Assembly (NCBI GenBank): GCA_024741835.1
Contig: JAENRP010000082.1
Location: forward strand, 62,001 to 126,000
Length of the DNA: 64,000 bases
Direction: 5' to 3'
Origin: Diplocarpon mali
Lineage: Eukaryota > Ascomycota > Leotiomycetes > Helotiales > Drepanopezizaceae
Part shown: piece after piece, positions 1 through 11,135 of the stretch
Numbering within the stretch: the first letter of the stretch is position 1
How the letters are laid out: each line of letters begins with the position of its first letter
Program-made: the position numbers and the translations under genes
The notes under the pieces: generated by a model
Databases searched by the model: none
Told to the model about the DNA's origin: nothing
What the model saw: the letters and a program-made list of their open reading frames with translations, nothing else

Positions 1-825
1 CGAAGATGCGGGTCTGGGAACAGAAGGACTGGGCACCACACGGCAGAGTAACAATAAGAACGCTGTTTGTTGACAAGCGCATTTCGATGTAATGGGTTTC
101 TCAGGTCCAAGCTTCAGGGGTGAACCACACGGTAGCGAGTCTAGCGCTGCCTCCACATGTTAGGCGTCGCGTTGGAAATTGGTTCGGTTATTCCCAGGGT
201 TTTTACACCCCTGAAGAAAACAATTCATTTTAGCTGAAAGATTGGACCAAAACAAACCATGAGCCCGATCTTTTCGCTTCTCATGCAGTATATAAGTATT
301 CTGGGACCTCTCTTGGTTTGCAACCCTTGATTCCTGCTTATTTTGTAAAGATACTAATCCGTCCCTCTTTGAGACAATGCGGGGGTGACATGGAGTAATT
401 AGTCTCGGATTTGATCACTTTCCAAACAACTTCAGGTTATCGTTCATTCTAATCTTCTTGACTTGGGGGTTGTGAGATATGACTCTATTTGATAAAACCT
501 TCATATCTATGCCTCATAACATAAGATGGAGCTTGGCTTGAGTTTGCTTCTGCTTCACACAAATCCACTTTGAAACCAATTCCATAAAATGTCTTCATAC
601 TTGTTGTCATCTGTTGTATTAATATAGTGCCCTACCTAAATGCAACCTTTCAGCCTTTCCCCCCTCCCAGTTTTTAACATGAAAAAGAAACATAAGTTAA
701 AGCGCTGTGCTATGCAAACACCATTCTCTAACGCAATCCAACCAGTCCAGACTACCCAAGTTACCCAAATATTCTTGTGTAATACCCCCTGTAGCCCTCT
801 ACTCCCTACCCAGAAAGACCATTCT
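1..825. other. Intergenic, no gene seen
   Basis: This stretch lies downstream of the minus-strand membrane glycoprotein gene and runs off the left edge of the window. I see only short open frames with no family resemblance, one of them (from 640) overlapping the 3' end of the neighbouring gene antisense. It probably holds the 3' UTR of that gene next to its stop at 826. Confidence 0.6.
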
Positions 826-3800
826 CTAAGCTTTCGTCACTGCACGAAAATTACTCCACTGACAACTACACCCTCCCGTACCCCCATCGAACCCCCCCAG
901 CGCCGGGATTGACTCATTCACGAAGAAAGTCGGCGCGGGATTGTAAGGACTGCCTCCAAATCCACGGTTCTCCCCATTAATCTTCGCGCTCCCATCCACG
1001 AAACCCTCTCGGTCATCAAGGCTGTAGCAATACACCATCTTCAAGCTAGGGTCACCGCCATGGCGATCTGTAGTAATGGTGATGGGGTAAGGGAACGAGC
1101 CCGGTTGGGCGAGATCCGAAGCCGGATTTGAGGAGGGAATGTATAGAGTGGAGTTGAGCAACCGGGAAGTGGTGTTCATGCGCGTCCATATCTGTACTAA
1201 GAAGCGGGTTTGAGTCCAAGTGCAGCGGAATGCGGCTTCAGATTCTGTGGCGCCGCCGTTGCGGTCGGCAGGCACTTCGCCATTGTCGAGGTTGCTACTG
1301 TTGAGGAGGTCGAGGGATTTGAGGAATATAGAGCGGTCAAAGTAAGTGTAGAAGCCATAGTGTTCAGTTGAGAGGCCTCGGTCGTAGAGTCTGATTGGTT
1401 GTTGCGTGGGAAAGGGTAGGAGGTTTGCTGGTGCTGCTGTACCGTCGGCATTGCGACTTGGGGGTGGGATGATCGATGTGAGGTTCGGAAACGAATCAGA
1501 GGAATCTTCAGATTTCTGACGCTCTAGGACATCGCGCTTCTTTATCGTGGGATCTGGATTCGAAAGAAACGATATATAAAAAGGCGTTGGCTCCCCCGCC
1601 TTGTTGTCTGCAACTATGCCGTCTGTTGAGTTGCCCAGAAACACTTCCTCGGCATATGGTGGAGGTGATGGTAAAGGAACGAATGCAACAGTTTGCCGGG
1701 ACTTCACAAGCAGCCTCTTAATAAGTTGCCCTACAGACACTGGACTTGCAACTGAGCGCCGGTTGCCCAAATTTATCTTATCCGTCACGTTGGAAAATGT
1801 TGCATTTGCCGCACTGCTATTATCCCATTGAACGTGTATAAAAAGGTTTGGCTGGTTTGATAAACTTGGTGCAACAGACTCCTGAAGTTCCTTTGGTAGG
1901 TCACAACTCCATTGAGTCGCTGGAAACACGCATCCTGTATTTGTGCGAATATTGACTGGAGCAGCCACGGTTGACATTCCAAGAAAAAGCGGCGGAAACC
2001 CGGTAAGGTTAAGCCATCGAGACGGCTCAGTTATAGTGTTTGACTTTCGATGTAGCGTGGTTGCAAGAGCGACCACTATGATGATCATCAAGACAACCCC
2101 AATAGTCAAGCCAATGTACCATCGACGTCTCTTCCGGCCTTCAGCTCCAGCACGTCCATAACAGCCTCTGTCCGAAATACACCCTCGTCCTCGCCACCAG
2201 CCTCCCGTCCGTCGAGAAATTGCATCTTCTTTCTCGTGCCGTCTTCGCTTTGCCTCTGCTTTGGTCACTTCTTGGGGAGGAGCTCCGTAATGCTCGCTGA
2301 TCACAGGTGCATTGATGTGTCTAGAAGGTATTTCAGGATAGCCAGAGTTCAGATTGGTTGGCCGGCTACCCGGAGGGGTCAGTGGTACGATAGAAATCGA
2401 AGTGGCTCCACCAGATGACATTGCTTGTTGTATTCCGGGTCGAAGTGGACCAGGGGAAGCAGGACCCTGAATACCAAGCGGATGCCCAGGGGGCAACACC
2501 GCCCGATGTTTTACTCGAGAGGGAGACGGAGAATAAGGAGGAGGTGGCCCGGCAGATTGCGAGTGTATAGATTGCACATTTGTGCTTGGGCCTGGGCGAT
2601 TTGCCTCGATGGCTCTGTTGACCGGCTGCATCGTACTGGAACGCTGATTGAGATCGCTCAAGCGAGGCTGCACAAATGGGTTACTGCTTGGTAGTGACCT
2701 TGGTACAGTGTTGAGGATTGGTATCACTCTGTCGGTCGAATGAAAACTGGAGTTTGATTGAAATGACGCAATAGTATTCTCGCGGGTCAGAGATGGGCTT
2801 TCGGATGCAATGCTTGACGTAGCGGCCGTGCCAAATCCTGCCGTTTCAGACAGAACCATTGGTAAAGTTCCCGTCGATGTTTGTGCCTTGTGCCTAGTCT
2901 CTCTAAGGACTGGCAATCGATCTCTAGATTTTGGCTGTTTTGAGTCATTACCCCACCACTGATCCGACGTAGTGGTTATAGATGTCTCTGGTGTGGAGGG
3001 AGAGAATTGCTTCTCCCAAGTCCTCTCTTCCCTCTCCAGATCTTGAGCTTTTACCGCTGCAATAGCAAGGCTCGGAAGAGCAGGAGGATTCTCTGGGTCG
3101 ATGGCACGGGTTGAAAAAGTATTTGATCTTGTCAGAAATGGTGTTGTGATGAAATTCCACCACCCCTTCGATCGTCTGCAAGTCGCAGAAGTACTGCCAC
3201 TTGCGTGGCGTTCCCATTTCGAACCAGCAGACATACAAGTCGCACGGCACGTCCTCGCTAGGATGGGGCTTTCGTCTTCTTCAAACAACGTACACGAAGA
3301 GATCACGCGGGATCTCGGAGTGACGTTCCCATCGTCCCAGGTAGTCGCATCGTCCGAGTCTGGAGAGAAACAACTTCTCTGGACAGCTATTCGATCCCTT
3401 TCCTCTGCAAGTACTAAAAAAGACACTTGCGGGACGGGAGGTACATAATTTTCTGCATATACTTTGTCATTCACAGAGTACATGCTAGAAGAAGGCCGAT
3501 GACCCACCCCTCCGTGATTCAGTGGTGACCAGATAGCGGTTTCTTGAGCGGGTGTAATGATTATAGTTGGAGTATCAGGTGTGTGACTTGTAGGAGTGCG
3601 GTGTTCGTAACTTCGGACAATTCTTGTCGTCTCAGATGCTGCCGTCTGAGGACTCAGAGTGTGGTCAGCAGCGTTGGCAGTGGGTATCGATATGCCGATG
3701 ACAATAGGGCGGTCATTTGGAGATAGATCGTCGGTTATTCTCAAAGGAGAGGGACTTAAGTTGTTCGATGGTTTTCGTTCCAGTTTCGTAAGGCTTCTTA

Positions 3801-4389
3801 TGTGTGCTTTTCCAAAGTTTGAAGTCGAGATTTGTCCAGAATTTCTCGAAATAGATGGCAACGTGCTCGCCACGCTCGCCAGCTCTTTGTTCTTCTTTGT
3901 TTTCCAAAACCCAGTCGAATACTGGGAAGATTCACAATCAAGCGCTTGGAGTGCAGCCAAATCAACAAAACATCCCATCTGAGGCACGCCCCGAGAAGGT
4001 TGTAATTGTACCAGTGGTTCCGCAGCATGATGGCGCGAGAAATTTGTTACGAGCTTTATACCAGCCTCCGCATTCTGCTTCCTCTGTCGCCTTTTCGACT
4101 TGTCTCTTGTAGGCTTCTGTACCGAATTTCTCTTTTCGAGTTCCCGAGTGCTGGTGCGATTATCGGAATTGAAGCTTACTCCAAGGCCAGTGGGAGGTTT
4201 GGGCCATTCTGTGATACGAACACCTCTGTCTTTAGACGGCGTAGACCCTATGCTATCTTCTTCGTCCCAACATTGATGGTTATCTTTGTCATCATCGTCC
4301 GAAGGATATTCAAATGAATTTTTCTTTCGTGCGGAAGGTGCGTATTGAGAGCCGTTTGGTAGTGGAGCATTCGAGGTAGATGTAGACAT
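826..4389 (-). CDS. Large single-pass membrane glycoprotein, fungal-specific, function unknown
   Basis: One uninterrupted frame of 1187 residues. I place the start at the first real ATG (4389, protein begins MSTSTSN); the frame stays open 60 bp further upstream but only to a TTG. The first ~750 residues are low complexity, rich in Ser, Pro, Arg and acidic patches, and look disordered and cytoplasmic. A basic run (GRKRRRW) precedes one strong membrane helix at about residues 755-777 (GLTIGVVLMIIIVVALA). The last ~410 residues carry at least eight N-glycosylation sequons (for example DNSS, ANAT, SNVT, GNST, LNSS, MNTT, VNES) and several cysteines, so they are probably extracellular. There is no N-terminal signal peptide, so it would be a signal-anchor protein with the N-terminus inside. 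I have a vague memory of similar ascomycete proteins being labelled 'glycoprotease family', but I see no protease motif and do not assign that activity. The gene is certain; the function is not known. Confidence 0.85.
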   Translation of the reverse strand: MSTSTSNAPLPNGSQYAPSARKKNSFEYPSDDDDKDNHQCWDEEDSIGSTPSKDRGVRITEWPKPPTGLGVSFNSDNRTSTRELEKRNSVQKPTRDKSKRRQRKQNAEAGIKLVTNFSRHHAAEPLVQLQPSRGVPQMGCFVDLAALQALDCESSQYSTGFWKTKKNKELASVASTLPSISRNSGQISTSNFGKAHIRSLTKLERKPSNNLSPSPLRITDDLSPNDRPIVIGISIPTANAADHTLSPQTAASETTRIVRSYEHRTPTSHTPDTPTIIITPAQETAIWSPLNHGGVGHRPSSSMYSVNDKVYAENYVPPVPQVSFLVLAEERDRIAVQRSCFSPDSDDATTWDDGNVTPRSRVISSCTLFEEDESPILARTCRATCMSAGSKWERHASGSTSATCRRSKGWWNFITTPFLTRSNTFSTRAIDPENPPALPSLAIAAVKAQDLEREERTWEKQFSPSTPETSITTTSDQWWGNDSKQPKSRDRLPVLRETRHKAQTSTGTLPMVLSETAGFGTAATSSIASESPSLTRENTIASFQSNSSFHSTDRVIPILNTVPRSLPSSNPFVQPRLSDLNQRSSTMQPVNRAIEANRPGPSTNVQSIHSQSAGPPPPYSPSPSRVKHRAVLPPGHPLGIQGPASPGPLRPGIQQAMSSGGATSISIVPLTPPGSRPTNLNSGYPEIPSRHINAPVISEHYGAPPQEVTKAEAKRRRHEKEDAISRRTGGWWRGRGCISDRGCYGRAGAEGRKRRRWYIGLTIGVVLMIIIVVALATTLHRKSNTITEPSRWLNLTGFPPLFLGMSTVAAPVNIRTNTGCVFPATQWSCDLPKELQESVAPSLSNQPNLFIHVQWDNSSAANATFSNVTDKINLGNRRSVASPVSVGQLIKRLLVKSRQTVAFVPLPSPPPYAEEVFLGNSTDGIVADNKAGEPTPFYISFLSNPDPTIKKRDVLERQKSEDSSDSFPNLTSIIPPPSRNADGTAAPANLLPFPTQQPIRLYDRGLSTEHYGFYTYFDRSIFLKSLDLLNSSNLDNGEVPADRNGGATESEAAFRCTWTQTRFLVQIWTRMNTTSRLLNSTLYIPSSNPASDLAQPGSFPYPITITTDRHGGDPSLKMVYCYSLDDREGFVDGSAKINGENRGFGGSPYNPAPTFFVNESIPALGGFDGGTGGCSCQWSNFRAVTKA

Positions 4390-7120
4390 ATTGGAGATCG
4401 GATTCGGCGTATGCGAGGTTGGGAGCTGATGTACATACGACTGAACCAAAGATATTCCGAAACGGTATACGACGTCGGCGGTGCTTCAGCAAGGCACCCG
4501 GTCGTTCTTGTGATTTACGAAATAAGGTGTGTCTGCTTGAGGGAAAGAGTGGCTTAAGGACTTGAGAAGTCAAAGTCCGAGGGCTGCAAGGCGCATTGTC
4601 GTGAATCAACAAAGGAATGGAATGGCAAGCCGGTGTTCTCGCGGCTCGATGGTAGACAATAGGAAGAGCAAGCGAGCAATTGTGGTTTCGAGATATAACT
4701 GAGCAACGAAACACACCAAGCAAGTACTGGCAGTGAGTGAGCGTGAATCAGACAGGAAGAAAGCGGCCTGGTTCAGAAAGCAAGGTCATAGGAAATCGTA
4801 CTTGTAAGAGGAGAAAATGAAACCGGGGATTCACGAGCATTGGAGCTCAGTCATAGCTGACGAGCCTTGAACGCGGCGGGGGCACGAGTGAGTATACGCA
4901 GAATAGCCAAAATAAAACAGCAGCTTTGATTCGACAACAGTCGCAGTTCATTTTTATTGTATCCTCTATTCAAACCTTCTAGCTCTCTGGTTCGTTGGAC
5001 GACGTTGCAATACGCGCCGTTATGGAGGAAATGAACCCAGGCCATTGAATTCGTCGGCGCTTAGAGCTCGCAGTGGCAGGCCAATCATGCTGTGTGGTAT
5101 TTGGCTGAATGGCTCCCGAGTTCCCGTGGTACGAGGCAGATACCGGCTCTATCATTTCATGATGAGAGACTGTCTTCAAATTTATATGGGGAGTCAACAG
5201 ACTGTCTTCGTGAATCGACACTTTCTTTGTTGTGTCGTTAGATCTTGAGTACTATGTAAGCAGCTTGAAACCCGGTTTGGCGTGGTGTGCCACCGATCTG
5301 CCGATGTACACCGCCTTGGTTATCCAGAGCCAGAATACCTTGAGAGTCTATTCATGCATAGGCTGGAAAAGGGAGTCAAGTGTTCCCAATGATGACTACC
5401 ATACCTTAGGTAACGCACATCGATCTTAGGTCGTAGTATATACTCTTGATATCGTCGGCTTTGAGCAGCCAAATACGCCCATAGAGAGGGGGAACCGCGG
5501 TTAAAAGTGCTCTCGCCTGTCACTTTACCATCAAGCCTTTTTCCTCGCAATGGAATTAGAAAAATAGGGAAGCCCAATAAATTATTTGCTTTCAGGCTCA
5601 AGTTGTACGTGTATGGATGAATCCGGGATTCTTTCAATAGTTGTGACTTCGGATTTGCAAGAATTATATACTGTGGTAGTGTTAACATGCAAATGTTCAA
5701 AGCCCCCTCTGTCGACAGGCGACAACAAGTACTTTAGAATAACCGACGTACCTCCGTACATTATATATATTATATCGGGCCCCCGAGCCAATCAGAATCA
5801 TAACGTAGACGACGATCGAAGCTTCACATAAAGGTATAAACGGCACGCCTTAGATTCGGGCATGGGTCTGTACGGTGACCGCTAAGGCACTTAACAGCAT
5901 CACGCACTCCTCAGTACTCGCACTGTAGCGCGTGTACAACCCTGGATTTCTTCAAGCGTGTCATGCCTTCTGCTTACACAGTAAATACCTATAATTATAT
6001 CCTTGATAAAGAGTGACTCTTACTGATCCTCAACTTCCCGAGATAACCTTAAGTCTAAGCTACGAGCATTCACTTCTAACCTGGAGAGGTTCATCAGCAT
6101 TCTGAAGATTTCTACTAGCGTTACGATGCGTTACATTCCACTGCGTCAATTAAATGAAGATGGTACAGCATCAACAACTTCTCAGGGTTGCGCTGTTGCC
6201 TAAGGTCGGGTCGCCGTATAGACCGCCGAATCCAATGCCTCCTATGCCTACCTATGTACTGTGTACAGGGGCGGCTACTTGTATAGACAGAGACCTGGAA
6301 TGCTCTACTATGTCTGTTAGCGGCAAGAAGTCATATACTACTTACTGCTTCACTCCAATGAGATCTGACCAAATTGCTTCTGCAGGAACTCTCTCGATAA
6401 CAGCAGACTGGCCGCAGATATCTAGAGTATCCGAGGCGGCTATCAACTATCAGCCACCGAAATGTATGAAAATTCTCTCAACTCGGTGGCATATTCGCTG
6501 GCTACACGAATTCTCCGACATTTCGGAATTGCTAGTAGATAAGAGATAATGTGAGGGAGCATAGGGTGTGCTGAGCGCCAATAACACAACATTTCCTATC
6601 GTATACTTCCTATCTCAAATCGAGGTCAATGCCATCTTCTGACGATCTCCCTATAGTACCACTACTCGGATACCGTGCAGATTAGAGATAAACAAATAGG
6701 ACTCATTCGTGGTACTATATCCAAACCAGAGTTGATTAAATCCCGACACCGTAATCTAATAAGCCCTGTCATGATCAATCCGCTAGACCCAAACAAGACA
6801 AAGTGCTATCTGGAAATTGCTTTGAACATATTTCAATCCTCAAAGGCAAGTCTTCTCTCCTCCACTTAAACTTCAGTGATTTTTGTGTGTGCAACTCAAC
6901 CAACCTCTGTCTTTCAACGGATAGCTACAGCTTCAATTTACTGTTGTGTGGAACGCCAAAGTCTACTATCTAGTACGAGACAAGCAAACCAAACCGCCAA
7001 GACCACCTAGTGCGCCTGCGTCTGCCTTACAAAGAAGACAGTCAACACCTGAGGAAAAAGCCACAACTCACCTCACCTTGCCTCTACTGCACGATTTGAT
7101 CTCAGGCTTGCTGCAAGCCT
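4390..7120. other. 2.7 kb intergenic region between divergent genes
   Basis: It separates the minus-strand membrane glycoprotein from the plus-strand mannosyltransferase and must hold both promoters. The longest ATG-started frame is 131 codons (6154-6549, +), with no recognisable domain, signal peptide or splice pattern, and I do not call it a gene. A TA-rich tract around 5758-5777 is the only obvious low-complexity spot. I see no repeat or RNA gene. Confidence 0.5.
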
Positions 7121-8961
7121 ATGAACAGGGAGACAAGTGTGCGATCTGATTATCTTAATCCGCAGATACCAATCGACAGGAGAGAACGTTGTGGCGCCTC
7201 TGCACCGCGTCTGCAAGCAACCTTTACTTCTTCAAATAATTATTACTTACCAGACGGTCTTAGTACCTTCTGGCCCCCAACCATCGACCTGGCGTCCCTA
7301 AACCCCTCTGCCGCTTTCTCTTCGTCAATAGGCAACCCTTTGACACATCACCGACGACGGTCTTCCGCATCCTCAGTTGGTGCGCCCTTGGAGTTGAAGA
7401 TCCACGCGGCCGCGAGCTCGCAGACCCTGGAAACAATTCCTGGGACCCCGAACATTCCTATGTCCTTGTCCCGCACTCCATCTCCCACGACTGGAGGTGG
7501 ATGGGCAAGCCCAGGCCTCTCCAGCCAGTTTGCAGACGTTAATGGGGGGGTCAGCCCTGTACGCTCCTACCGTGCTGCCAACGGAGGTACAAATCTTGTT
7601 ACTTGGGAGTCTGCAAGAGCGAAGAGTGAGGGTGTCAATGGATATCCGGCATTTTCGACACAGAACAATGGCTTTTTCAATAGGCACATCCGGTCTATTT
7701 CGAATAGCCTGCCAAGTTTCAGCCTAGGGCTAGATAAGAGCTATGCAGAGAAAGAGAAGCTCGGTCGTGGCAGGTGGATGCCCAGAGATGGCAGCAAGTT
7801 AGGACGATTAATGAACGCAGTAACCAGAACAAGTCGCAAGACTAGGATGCGGCTTCTCATGGTGCTGGCTCTCATTTCTGCTGTCATTTTGTTTTATATA
7901 ACACGTAAGCTGCTGTGCACACAGATACTGGTTCTCAATACTGACACAACATAGCTGCATGCTATTACTGGCGGAGAACCAAGTTCTTAGGAGGAGGCAA
8001 GAAGCATGTTATAATACTAGCAGCCAACCAAGGCGGTGGAGTTATGGAGTGGAAGGGTCCCCGGGAGTGGGCTATTGAGCGGGACAGTGTTCGAAACAAG
8101 AAGAGATACGCTGCGAAGTGGGGATACGACCTTGAGATTGTGGATATGAGCACAAAAAAGAGATATGCACATGAGTGGAGAGAGAGCTGGGAGAAAGTTG
8201 ATACTATCCGGAACTGTTTGAAGAAATATCCAGATGCTGAATGGTGCGAGACACCACCCGTCACACTGAAATGCTCCAACAAGCTGACACGACATAGGTT
8301 CTGGTGGATGGATCTCAATACTTTCATCATGGAGCCATCCTACTCCCTCCAGTCCCAGATCTTTAACAAACTGGCAGAAAACACCTACCGCGACATCAAC
8401 GAATACAACCCCCTCAACATTACCCATCCATTCCCAGCTATCCACTTAGATGCAGACGCACGTAGTGCAGTAGGGGATGGTAAACCCGGCTCCATCAACC
8501 TCATTGTTCCTCAAGACTGTTCAGGCTTCAATCTCGGGTCCTTTTTCATAAGAAGAAGCGTCTGGACAGATCGTCTTCTGGACGTTTGGTGGGATCCGGT
8601 GGGTTACGAACAGAAGCACATGGAATGGGAGCACAAAGAGCAAGATGCGCTGGAGTTTCTCTACACCAATCAACCCTGGATCCGACCACACACAGCCTTC
8701 ATTGAACAACGCAAGATCAATAGCTTCCCGCCAGGTGCCTGCTCAGAGAATGGAAACGATTCTCGCATCCACTATGATGCAAAAGACCGTGATTTTGTTG
8801 TGAACATGGCTGGCTGCGAGTGGGGACGCGACTGCTGGGGCGAAATGTACAATTTTCGCGAGCTCAGTAATTATCTCAACCGCAGCCGCTGGGAGAAGTT
8901 CAAGGAAGATTGGGTCGCAGTCCTGTGGTTCAAGATGACCGGGAAAAAGGTCAGATTATAG
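7121..8961 (+). CDS. mnn10: Alpha-1,6-mannosyltransferase subunit, Mnn10/Mnn11 type (GT34, GMA12/MNN10 family)
   Basis: Exons 7121-7904, 7955-8243 and 8298-8961 give 578 residues. Intron 1 (50 bp) has GTAAGC, a CTGAC branch and TAG. Intron 2 (54 bp) has a weak GTGCGA donor but a clear CTGAC...CATAG end; removing it joins PDAEW to FWWMDLN, as in relatives. The protein is a Golgi type II enzyme: a Ser/Pro-rich cytoplasmic tail, one membrane helix at about residues 244-262 (MVLALISAVILFYIT), then the GT34 catalytic domain with ILAANQGGGVMEWKGPREW and the acidic FWWMDLNTFIMEPS site. In yeasts Mnn10 and Mnn11 act in the M-Pol II complex that extends the alpha-1,6-mannan backbone of N-glycans. An internal ATG at 7460 (MSLSRTPSP) may be the main start, because known relatives begin near there; the upstream 113 codons are Ser/Pro rich and less certain. 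The 3' end converges on the amidase gene. Confidence 0.93.
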
Positions 8962-9297
8962 GGTTGTTCGGCTATTTCGATGATCCTGCTTTTCTTATTG
9001 CGCGGGCATCAGAGTCACTCGTCCCAGAATTACATTCGAGTGTACATGTTGTTATATTTCGTTTCATGTTTGCATAGATGGCTAGGGCCCCATTTCCGTA
9101 GTCTTTGGGCTGAGGGGGTTGTTTATTTTTTCTGCCCCTCTATTCCCTGCGGCCGTGCAATTGCCATTGGAGTCTCAGGGTAATGTGTACCATACGATGT
9201 CAATACCAAAATCTGTCTCGAAGTCTCATGTCCCATCAGAACCTCTTACTGGAATTAGGGCTGCCGTTGGCTAGGTTTTCGCTGGCCACCTTCTGCA
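8962..9297. other. Intergenic between convergent genes
   Basis: The stop codons of the mannosyltransferase (+) and amidase (-) genes face each other across 336 bp, so this holds two 3' UTRs and terminators. I see no further gene. Confidence 0.6.
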
Positions 9298-11135
9298 TCA
9301 ATTATGATCAATCAGCCCCTCGGCTTTCTTCAACAGCTCAAAAACGATCCTCGTAACCTCAAGCGTCTCCTCATCCTTCAGATTCCGTCCCATGACTTGG
9401 AAACCCCCTAGCACGCCCTCTACGGCATCCGCATCATCTGACAAATCAGTCCATCGTTCCCCTCGATTTAGGAGTGTATCAGCATTTGAGAAATCTTACA
9501 AGGTGGCACATATGTCACATCCCTCACGAAGCCTTCATCAACTTCTTTCTCCGCCTTTCCAAACGGAATCGCACATGCCGGGTACTGCCGCAATTAGCCT
9601 TGAAAATCCCAGCACTTTGAATACTCACGTCCAGCAGATTCGCCAACACCGTGTACGACGGGCCACCAAACTTGTCATGACCCGGTGTCATCCCTTGGAA
9701 AACAGGCATCACCACCGCGTCTAAGTCCTCTTTGACCCACACATCCCTCACCGTATCCTTGATGCCCTTCATCCTCACATTCTGCTCAAACACGCTGTCG
9801 AGCGTGGGCGCGTATTCGGCCATTTCAGGCGTGATAGTCGTCGCGATGGACGGAATTAATGGCTCATGGCTGACTTTAATGTTACGGATTGCTGTGTGGT
9901 TAGGATCGCTGGAGAACACGCGCATGGCTGTATGCAGCGCATCCGCTGAAAGCGTCTCAGGGAGCAGCGGGGACAGCGAGACTACAACATGGCCAGCCTT
10001 TTCTAGGATCGAGACCACAGTCTGCAGCACCCTCTGCATAGGAGGGTGCAGAGGAAACCGAGGATCTTCAAGAAGGAGGCCTATCCTCAGAATCCTTTCC
10101 TCCTCACCTTCTGCAGGGACCCGGATCTGTCTCCACGGTAAAGGCAGCACATCCGCATCCAGCTTCCAACAATCATAGCTCAGCACACTCCGCATGAAGA
10201 GTTCGGCATCTGCCACATCCCTACAGATGGGGCCGGCACTCTCCAGAATCCCGAAATTGCCCGCTCGTCCTGGGGAGGTCTGCCCCGAGTACGGGATCCG
10301 CCGCGTGCTGGGTTTGAAGCCGACGACGCCGTTGCAGAAAGCCGGAATGCGGATCGAGCCTGCGATGTCGGTGCCTACGCCCAGGATGGAGCCGCGCAGT
10401 GCAGACAGCGCGCCTTCGCCGCCGGAAGAGCCGCCGGCTGTCAGGGCGGTGTTGCGAGGGTTTAGCACGCGCCCGAAGATATTGTTGTGGGAGTCTGCTG
10501 TCATCATTGTCTGGGGGACGTTGGTCTTTACGTAGAGAACGCACCCGAGGGATAGTAGAATCGTTACCAGGGGCGAGTTGCTGGTTGCCGGAGGGTTGGA
10601 GATGAAGGATGTATAGCCGATTGTTGATTTCTGGCCCTTGATATTGAAGGAGTCCTACAGTTCAATATCTAATAAGCAAATCTTGTAGCACCTATGTAAT
10701 GAGAGGCATGCGTACCTTGAGACTTATAGGTAACCCGTGGAATGGACCTAGAGTCTTGCCTTCCCTGGCAAGATAGTCATCACAGTATTTCGCCCTCTCA
10801 AGCGCCTCCTCGAAGAAGATCTCCGTCAAACAAGAGACGAGTTGCTGGGCGATAGCCGCTCTTTTGCAAAACGCAGTTGTCACTGTTACGGAAGTGAACC
10901 TCCCCGATGCCAGATGCTTGAGTAAAGTGACGGCAGAATAGTTCTCTGTGATGTCGATTTGCTCTGGTGTTAGCAGACCACACGTGCTGGGAATGGCCAT
11001 GACACTTTGACCTGATGCTTGAGAGACTGGATCGGTGACTTCCAAGGGGAGTCTCCAATCTGAGGGGATTCTGGAGGCGGCGGCTTCTCGGTGAGCGCGG
11101 GCCAGAGATTGCCAGGAGGGTTTTGGTGACCACAT
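9298..11135 (-). CDS. Amidase signature family enzyme, fungal acetamidase (amdS)-like
   Basis: Four exons on the minus strand: 11135-10716, 10654-9629, 9584-9500 and 9437-9298, giving 556 residues, the usual length of fungal acetamidases. All introns are short (61, 44 and 62 bp) with GTACGC, GTGAGT and GTAAGA donors. The Ser-cisSer-Lys triad of the family is intact: Lys140 in GLPISLKDSFNIKG (the first intron falls directly after this codon), the cis-Ser in AGGSSGGEGA at about residue 215, and the nucleophilic Ser in GTDIAGSIRIP at about residue 240. The C-terminal exons encode DYPACAIPFGKAEK and a helical tail typical of the group. There is no signal peptide, so it is probably cytosolic, hydrolysing small amides to acid plus ammonia; the exact substrate cannot be read from sequence. 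It shares a 1.6 kb divergent upstream region with the GH16 glucanase gene. Confidence 0.92.

Noticed and set aside
6154..6549. 131-codon ATG frame on the plus strand
   Set aside because: No recognisable motif and no supporting splice or promoter context; treated as chance.
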